Assembly (NCBI GenBank): GCA_029204225.1 | Contig: CM055097.1 | Coordinates: forward strand, 10,796,230 to 10,860,229 | Direction: 5' to 3' | DNA length: 64,000 nt | Source of the DNA: Diphasiastrum complanatum | Lineage: Eukaryota > Streptophyta > Lycopodiopsida > Lycopodiales > Lycopodiaceae | Shown: positions 56,486 to 64,000 of the stretch, piece after piece | How positions within the stretch are numbered: position 1 is the first letter of the stretch | Layout of the letters: each line of letters begins with the position of its first letter | Notes under the pieces: generated by a model | Told to the model about the DNA's origin: nothing | The model's input: the letters and a program-made list of their open reading frames with translations, nothing else | Databases searched by the model: none | Translations under genes and position numbers: made by a program

Positions 56486-59400
56486 CGACTAAGATGCGGT
56501 CTTGGATAGGAAAGGAGACAAGCTCTACATGGAATTGGAAATTGGAGGCACATGGATTTATGTCCCAGATTGGTGTGCTGAACTCTCAAGGAGAAAATTG
56601 AGTTTTAGATCCTCTAATTCTGGTTTGAAGCATATTGACAAGAAGTGTGGTAAAGTGCACTTCCATCAAATTATATTTTTGTTAATATTGCCTCTAATTG
56701 GAGTGATTCAATTCTGATTTTTTTTTGGGAGATGATTTCTATTGGATGTAGCATGGTTTGTGTATGAATCTAGTAGCTTGTTTCTCATGTCATTAAAGAT
56801 TGGTAACATGCACGACTGGTTTGTGTTTATTGATAGATTGTGAGTATACAATTTATCCTGGAAAATAAACTATAACAGGCGATTATGGGACTGCTGTTAT
56901 GATTATTTAATGATATGCTGGTGAGATCCGAGACTTGCTGTTGACACTCTTGTAAATATGTGTGGATAACTCTTCCCAGAAAATCATTTATATTCTACTT
57001 TATGTTCAGTTTAAACTTGAGATACTGAATAGTAGAAATGATTATGAATGATTGGAATAGGAGTTGCATGTATAAATCCATGACAGTAGCAATCTGGTCC
57101 GGGTGATAGTTAGCCTAAGCATGCATGGAAGTCAGTTGTGTCTAGTAAGTGCTTGAGAGAAAGAAGTAACCCTGACTAAACCTTTGAGGAAAGTAACCTT
57201 GTTTTTGTTTTTAAAAAAAAAAACGTGAAGTAGGGGTCGCAGTTCTACTAGCCAAACCGTTGAAGATAGTGAGTCGCTTGATAAGAGATTCAAATAGAAA
57301 TCTGAACACCTTGAGAACCTTTGCTCGCTGTTCACCAGTGTAGCAAAGCCATCTGTGAAACGAGCAGAGCACGGATCTGAGAAACCCTGTATTCATAAGT
57401 TTTGCTGTGATTCTTGGATATAGATTCTTTTCGCCCTACTGGGAGTCCTCACAGAGTTAATCTGTGTGAGTTTGAGCCGTGGGAAAGCATTAGGGGTTTC
57501 AGAGGCAAGATTTGTTTTCTTTTCAAGCCATTGAAAAGTGCGTGCTGATCTGAACAGGGGAGACTTCGTTGATGAAGCACCCAGATCTGGAAATGCTCGG
57601 TTCCTACATGCAGAGTGGCGTGAGGAATGAGGAAGGAATGGCAGATGAGCCAGGGAGGGCGCGATCCTGCTTGAACTCCCTCTCTCTCTCGAATAGGTCG
57701 CCGCTGCAGGTCGTCTTTACCTCGATGGTGGCGGCTGTAGAACTCGATGGTGGCGATCCCTCCTTTAAAAGCAAAAAAAACTAAAACCCTATTTGGACTT
57801 TGCAAGGGGTCATGAGAGGCCCTTGTGGGTAGCATGTTTTTTATTTGGATGTAAAGCTGGCTTGGAGCTTGATGACAATCTGAAATTTTGTAATCGCATG
57901 GTTTGGTGCAAGATAATTATCCAAGGATCACTTTGGGCTTGACGCTTGTAACTTAAAAGGTTGATTCTCCAAATTAACCCAAAAATTTTAAGTTATTAGC
58001 ACCTTGTTAAAGGAGCTTAGGTTTCTTGGTGCTCGTTTGTCGAAGTGTAACCTTGGTTTTTGTATATTGTGTCCCGATTATGGTTAGAAGAAGATTGGAT
58101 TTGTTTTTCTCCATGGACAATGTGCATGTCATACGCTCTTATCAACTTGACATTCGGCTTTCAGCAATGGGAGCCCAGTTTTTGTGAAACTTGAGTACCA
58201 TTATTCGTGATCAAACAGTATTAATCTTTTCGATGAGAGTTTTTCTGAAATCGATCTTGACGGAACGAAAGAGTGGTACGGTTCTTAGGCATATACCCAG
58301 TTTAGGAATTCAATTCCTTGGTACGATGCTATTTAAACCATTTAACTCTGGAGGATGAGTATTCCCAGTAAATGGAGTTAAATTGTATTTTTTCGATTTT
58401 CTCCTTTTCAAATCGGTGGAGCACCGATCAGTTGGTTATTGTGGTTTTGATGATTGCGATCATTAAAATTTAACAAACCAAAACTTTTGAGATACTTGTT
58501 AAATAATTAATGGTGGAAAATTCATAGTATTTAGAGGTATTTCTTTATTCAACAATATTATTTTGGGTGAATACAATGTGGAAATACCCGAATCCAAATT
58601 TTAATGAAGTAATTCTTAAGCCAGTAAGTTGAAAAGGGCGAACGGTCCAATTTTATTGGAAAAATTGTAATAATAGGAATTATAAAACTGATTTCATTTC
58701 CAGTAAAATCCTATGGTGAATTATATTCAAGAGATCAGACTAGTAGTGTTTTTTCATACTAGTAGATGATTTTTGGTGTATCAGTTATTCAACCCAGATA
58801 TAGGATAGAAATGAAATTGTTTCAAATTTTTTTTCTACAGTAATTAATTTTAAACATTTACTAATGTCGTAACGTCTTCTTAGTACCTTAGGTGAAATAG
58901 ATTTTCAGAGAATTGAAAATTCTAAGGAGGGAAGAAGAGTGGACATCAGAGGTAGTAAGTGTGATCGGGAAATGTATGCAATTAGAATTTTGATAATCTC
59001 AGTAGCTCATTAGTGATTGTATCCCAGAGTGCTCAATTGGATAACAAATCATAATGAATCCAAGAATAATATCTGAATGGATATTCAGCAGGACTTTGGG
59101 TATCTAGATGTGATTCTAGATTGTAATCTAAAGGTTTTGTAGTTGAAGATGATTGTCATTTTGGTATACGTCCAGTCTTTCACTACTAGTGATTTATAGA
59201 GCTTGAATCTTGCACTTCGGTTAAAGAATCTTGTTTGAAGAATATTTCTAAATCCAGTATTTTCTTAGTGTGAAAGGTTTTGGAATGATTCTTACTTTTC
59301 ATGAGTTATGTGATATACTCCAGTATCCTATAAATGATTATGGTTTTGGATTTCAAAAAATTATGATTGACGAATCATATGAATTTAAATATTTATGATT

Positions 59401-60281
59401 GATGGATCATAAATAGATACTTAGTTATTGTCAATGGATTAAAAGGAATTATGATGATTCTTAAATGTGACGATTAAGTCTTGGTCTATTAATTGAGTAA
59501 GAATTCAAATCAGTATTTTGAATATCTCTACTCCAGTATTATTGAGAACCTATGGATCTCACCGACATTCTCACAAGGAAAGTTATTTTACTTGTGGAGC
59601 ATTTAATTATTTTAGTGGATGTTATTCTGCTACAGTATATGATCTGCAGATGCTTGAGTATAGTTCTTCATTTGATTGGATCTCCAGTTATCGTAGGAGA
59701 CAGACAAATCTATTAAGATGAATGAATGCTATTTTCTTGCATTTGGTTCTAGAAATAGGAGCATTTAACTCAAAAGTGTATCCAAGATACTCAGAGTTGA
59801 GTTTTATCATTCTATATTTTAATGATTCTCCTAGAGATTCTAGTTGAATGAATTATCATATCTTAGAAGTGGATTCTAAGGATAGTTGTACTTGGAAGTT
59901 TTTATGAAATGTCTGTCAGATTTGTGGATGATTTCATACTGTAATTATTATTTTCTTTAACTTTAAATCTCCTAAGTTAGGAAATATTTCACTCAGTGGT
60001 TCATGTAAGTGATTTACATGAAGGTGATGTTACTAACTTGTGTTGAGTATAACCTAGTTGAGAAAATGTATCTCTTACTGTACTTTTCAACCAGAGTTTG
60101 TACTCCAAAACAGAGATTAACTATTGGAAATTGGTTTATCTCTGAGTACTTGCTTGATATGGAAGTTAGACTAAGGATAATGATTTTCTCGGTTAATATT
60201 GAAAGTTAAAGGAACTGTTCTTGTAATTCTTTCCTGTTTTAAGGAGCTTCTAAGGATAGAAGCAGTTTAAAGAGGGAAGAA
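56486..60281 (+). other. Gypsy-related interior, decayed and unassigned
   Basis: No intact domain was recognised over about 3.8 kb of AT-rich DNA. A short frame at 56502-56717 opens soon after the primer binding site (a start-like GGCTTGGATAGG context, no domain). The patch 58840-58990 matches 19340-19460. Near 59360-59400 ATGATTGACGAATCAT-like units recur. The end, TTTAAAGAGGGAAGAA at 60266-60281, resembles a polypurine tract. Confidence 0.4.
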
Positions 60282-60680
60282 TGTTATTGCCATATTCGGT
60301 TAAAGACCTAGAAATGTTCTAATATGGTAGACCGGCCCTCCAGTACTCGAGATTATTGGTCACGCTGAAATTTAATTCCATGTTGAGGCCTGGTTGTGAC
60401 TAATTACTTTGAGAGGACCCATACACTCTAATTGAGACATATGGAGTTGTTAGAAAGAGAAGTCGAAGTCACATGTACAGTATGTAACACCTTTTCCTGT
60501 TCAGCTTTTTAGATATCGGAGTGAACGGCCTAGAGGCATCACGGAGTCTGTGAACACTCAAAGGATCAGAAGTAGCCTTAGTGACCTTGTACATATACGC
60601 TGAACAGAAGGGTGCGAAAAATCCAAACAAAAATTCACAAAATCGAGAAAAATACAAAAAGATTATTGTTGTGATATGGA
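60282..60680 (+). mobile_element. Probable truncated LTR start
   Basis: TGTTATTGCCATATTCGG follows the polypurine-like tract, as expected for an LTR start. No TATA element or end is clear before the RNase H domain begins at about 60697, so the LTR seems cut off by another element. Confidence 0.4.
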
Positions 60681-60696
60681 ACTCACCCAGGAACTT

Positions 60697-61205
60697 GGAA
60701 CGTATACGTTGAAGGTAGACGGAGCCTGTAGACATTCAAATAGAGAAGGTGCCATGGGAGCAGTATTGCAGAATCCCAATGGGACTGAACTAGCCAGTAT
60801 AGGATCCTATTAGGGAAAGGATTCACGAACAACACTACCGAATACAAAGCTCTTCTAATCGGTCTACAAATGACCATGCGAGTTGCGCAAACTATAGGCA
60901 ACCTCCGAATTATGGGAGATTCACAACTCCTAATCTGAGGTATGACTGGCATGTACCGACTCAAAAGCAAGACCTTACAGGCCTATGTAATTGCCATCAA
61001 CGAATACACTAGAGAGTTTTCCCACGTCGAATGGATGCATATTCCACGAGCACAGACCCAACGTGTTGATAGTCTAGCTGTGATATCTTATGACCGCAAT
61101 CAATATTGGCAATGTGAGCCAGGTAGGGTAGTCATTTCGCCCACAACCATTGCTGCGGTGCTATGGACAGTCCTAAAAGCCCAAGCATGGTATGGAGTTC
61201 GGTAG
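60697..61205 (+). pseudogene. Archaeal-type RNase H domain (aRNH) remnant
   Basis: The four acidic positions of RNase HI-type folds can be matched: Asp in TLKVDGACRH, Glu in NNTTEYKALLIGL (after a frame change near 60822), Asp in IMGDSQLLI and Asp in RVDSLAVIS. GAMGAVLQNPNGTELASIGS lies between the first two. Stops (TAG near 60808, TGA near 60935) and the frame change inactivate it. The pattern fits the extra, plant-type RNase H found in some Gypsy elements rather than the usual RNase H after reverse transcriptase. No reverse transcriptase is next to it. Confidence 0.7.
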
Positions 61206-61380
61206 ATCAGAAGTTTGATAAATCAAGTAGGCCTAGAGAATCCCCAACTCCTAGCCCAATTACATCAGTTGATGAGCCATGAACTATCTAGGACTTGTTT
61301 TAGGTCACACCATAGTAGCATAACCCATGGGTTAATGCACACGGCCTAAAAATTTTGTACATTCAACAAATTGTATATTC

Positions 61381-62370
61381 ATGTATAAAAGTGCTAAAAT
61401 ACAGGTGATGGAATTCACTGCTGAAAAGAGTATGGAAGACCCACAGAGCAGTAATCAACCCAACCAACGCCATAGAAAACTGATGAGGTTCGTACTGAAG
61501 GAAGGACAGAGGACCGACATAGAAATCCAACGTCTGAAAGAAGAATTGAAGAAACAAAAGAACCTACGAATCAGAGAGCGAGATACCTGGAAGCAGAAGT
61601 ACAATGACCTCAAGGAGGCTAATGACAGACGACAGATAAGCCATAGGGAGGGGTATAAAGGGCAGGAAAAGATCCTAGCCAACACCAAGGTGGAACTAGC
61701 TGCAACCAAAACTACGGTAGCCATGCTAGCTAGGCAGTTACATGAGTATCAGAGAAAAGAAGTTGCAAGAGGACCAATCAAGCCTCAGAGTTCCCGCAAC
61801 CCTTTACCCGCTTACCCTGTGCACCGCAAGGAAATTTTGTCAGACAGTCTGTTCTACAAAAACTTCGATGCTTACAGTTTATATCTACCGCCCATGGAGT
61901 TTCCGCTAGATGTCCAGGTTTTTGAGCTACAAACATCCACGAGTTCCGCCCTCAAATTCACATGGCCACTCATCCCAGGTAGTTTTGAAAACTACAAAGA
62001 TTCCTGCGAGAGTTTATGTAGGTTCTCAGTTGTTGCCGCACACCAGAAAGATGATATGGCCGGCCACTATGCCTACTGCCTGCAGAATTGGTTACTACAA
62101 CCTTGGGGCGCTAAGACTAAACCCACCAGGATTCACCTTACCAAATGGTGATACAACCCCAATGAGTCCATGGAGTCAGGAGCGGACCTAGCATTGTGTC
62201 TACGAATGCGTGACAGAACTTCCAAGGAATGCAAAACCCTAAATGAGATGTTTTATTTTAAGTTCCTGGAAGGTGCCGATCCAACCCTTGTGGATGTGGC
62301 AGAAGTGGACCCCAATTACACTGGGGACTTGAAGAACCAACGGACAGAAATGTGCAGGAATGCACTATAA
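61381..62370 (+). pseudogene. Coiled-coil ORF next to the aRNH domain
   Basis: One frame with ATG at 61381 (another ATG at 61408) and a single in-frame TGA at 62149, after which it stays open to 62370. Residues 40-125 are a charged coiled coil (QRLKEELKKQKNLRIRERDT, ANTKVELAATKTTVAMLARQ). The rest includes LPPMEFPLDVQVFELQTSTS and a final segment with MFYFKFLEGADPTLVDVAEV. I do not recognise a named domain. A TATAAAAG at 61384 suggests the first ATG might be at a promoter-like site, so the later ATG could be the true start. It may be a gag-like or accessory protein of the same retroelement. Confidence 0.5.
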
Positions 62371-62540
62371 CCACCCACCTCACTATTATGCATCATACAC
62401 TAGACACGGTATGGTGAGCATCTGTTGCAAGTCTCAGTTTTCTATGCATACATATTAATTGCATCTCTATAAAAACTCTGAGCTGCATTTGGGCATTTGC
62501 TAACTTCTATGGGCATAAATGACTGTATAGACGCATAATT
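62371..62540 (+). other. Short region before polypurine tract
   Basis: No coding match between the ORF end and the G-run at 62541. Confidence 0.4.
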
Positions 62541-63576
62541 GAGGGGGGGTTGAGAGAGAAAAAGTGGTACCAAAAACAGTGCAGTGGGGTGGGGAGTGAC
62601 TCCATCGCCCAATAGGTAAAGCCAAGAGAGAAAATATATATATATAAAAGAAGGAAAAGGAAAAGAAAAAGAGAGAGAAAGAAAGACTGAGAGAAAAGTA
62701 AAAGAAAAAGAGAAAAAAGAAAAAGACTTCAACCGTCTCTATCAGATCTCGAACCAATTTGTGAGGACGAGTGATGCCTCACTCATCCTTAAGAGGTGAG
62801 GACGATTTTCCTAATTGATTCCATAAACTAGCGGAAAACTAGTACTTCCTACCATCTTGTGTATTGGATCTTAGGACAGTAAGTTGTCCTACATGGACTG
62901 CTATCAGAATATAGGGCTTGAGAGAAGAGTCAGTACAGAGAGGAGAAATGGTTATTCCTCGTCGAATCAGTGCTTAGAGAGTATAAGTTGAATGTCTAAA
63001 CAAAAAAAAAAAAAAATTGGTAATCACCAGTCTGGACCAGTTTCAAAGTTGGGGCACTAAAGCCTCATTGCGTATGCATTCACACACACATCAATGACAC
63101 GATGTTAGACACAATACTATTGACTTGCATCCATATCATCCTGTCTCCAATCCTGAGATTTGCATTTGCATATCCCTCCATGCATTGGAAAAGAAGGTTG
63201 GAAGGGCATGGAAATTGGCAAAGCCTCATTTTGAAGGGGGACACTTGGGATTTACTATAAAAGGAGGCCACTCTTTGTGTTAAGATATAGTTGGATGATA
63301 GTTGGAATTTTGGATAATGAGATGATGTTGATAGTTGCTAAGTTTGATGAGTTTGATGTGATAGTTTTGATGTGATGTTGGTTGAGAGTCTTTTTGTGAG
63401 CTTGTTTGCTTAAGGGAGCTTGTCATTTAGTTTCGTTTCGTGTCTAACGTTGCTCAATGTTAGTACCTTGTAGATAGTTGTTTGCAGTTAGTACTACTGT
63501 GATGTCAGTTGCTTTGTGTAGCACTTGAGGTTGGAGGCTTACAATGTGCATTAGTGAGTTTGGAAGTGATGCTAAT

Positions 63577-63662
<86 letters not shown>

Positions 63663-64000
63663 ATCGAGAGAGGACGTTTTGCCAATGGTAGAGTACATTG
63701 TTGAGTTCCATTGGTGGAGAGCAGTGTGCTTCTTACCATATGCTTATTGGAAGTTGGTCGATTGGTGGTTGACAATACTTACATTGCTGGCTTGTATAGT
63801 GTAGGGATGCGAGTGTGTAGTGGAGCATGTTTTGTATGAGCCTATGTACTTGAGGGTTGAGAGAAATACATATATTAAGAGTAAGTGGAGAGGTTACAAC
63901 TCAATGACTAACTTCAATGACTATTGCTTGATTGCTTTTGAGTTTAGAGTATGTTCTTGAGCCTCATTGATGTGAAGTTGAGAGTGAGGTTGATTGCCCA
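62541..64000 (+). mobile_element. Probable LTR with TATA box, open to window end
   Basis: GAGGGGGGG at 62541-62549 looks like a polypurine tract, followed by TGAGAGAGAAAAAG at 62551 as the LTR start. A good TATAAAA at 63256-63262 (CTATAAAAGGAGGCCAC) is preceded by 700 bp of AT-rich DNA. The 3' end was not located and may lie outside the window. Confidence 0.45.
63580..63657. repeat. (GA)39 microsatellite
   Basis: About 78 bp, uninterrupted, downstream of the TATA element of the probable LTR. Confidence 0.98.

Overview
The window looks like nuclear DNA of a land plant with a large, repeat-rich genome. The signs are decayed Ty1/Copia and Ty3/Gypsy LTR retrotransposons with initiator-Met-tRNA type primer binding sites (TGGTATCAGAGC), CACTA (En/Spm) and hAT transposon remnants with GT-AG introns, a short TTTAGGG-like tract, very long (GA/CT)n microsatellites, and one probable host gene, an F-box/LRR gene with an intron. 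The species cannot be told from sequence alone. The repeat style would fit a fern, lycophyte or gymnosperm as well as an angiosperm, and that is only an impression. There is no bacterial operon, CRISPR array, rRNA or convincing tRNA gene.

Layout. 1-8.3 kb: a Copia-like element with a probable 3' LTR, an opposite-strand Copia RNase H tail with its own LTR, and a third LTR with a primer binding site. 8.3-11 kb: mostly unassigned, with a 120-bp CT tract. 11.0-14.1 kb: a hAT transposase remnant (BED finger, DUF659-like region, two canonical introns, no C-terminal dimerisation domain) behind a compound GA/GT microsatellite leader. 15.9-17.5 kb (minus): the F-box gene, with a possible promoter near 18.75 kb. 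19.6-20.1 kb: GC-rich palindromes and a 30-bp tandem repeat. 20.4-22.3 kb (minus): a Copia gag-pol with the integrase core deleted. 23.4-24.7 kb: a tandem array of about 85-bp units built from ATGACGG hairpins, like CACTA subterminal DNA. 24.8-26.7 kb (minus): exons of an En/Spm-associated protein separated by long microsatellites. 26.9-32.4 kb: a satellite of about 357 bp per unit with sequence-variant alternation. 34.7-36.1 kb: a CACTA TNP2-like transposase fragment. 36.9-40.9 kb: three Copia fragments. 41.2-44.8 kb: a pair of about 820-bp direct repeats around a 2-kb interior. 45-48.5 kb: palindromes and short tandem repeats. 49.4-56.5 kb: a Gypsy integrase tail joined to a second Gypsy pol, followed by a long extra ORF, a polypurine tract, an LTR and a primer binding site. 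56.5-64 kb: further Gypsy-related sequence, including a lone archaeal-type RNase H domain, a coiled-coil ORF and another probable LTR.

Almost every transposon ORF is broken by stops or frameshifts, so the region is best read as nested, decaying heterochromatic repeats around one F-box gene. The most unusual points are the LTR bordered by both a polypurine tract and a primer binding site (55.6-56.5 kb), the long extra ORF whose five internal stops are all TAA or TAG with no frameshift, the ATGACGG hairpin array, and the variant-alternating satellite. I did not find a clear new functional system.
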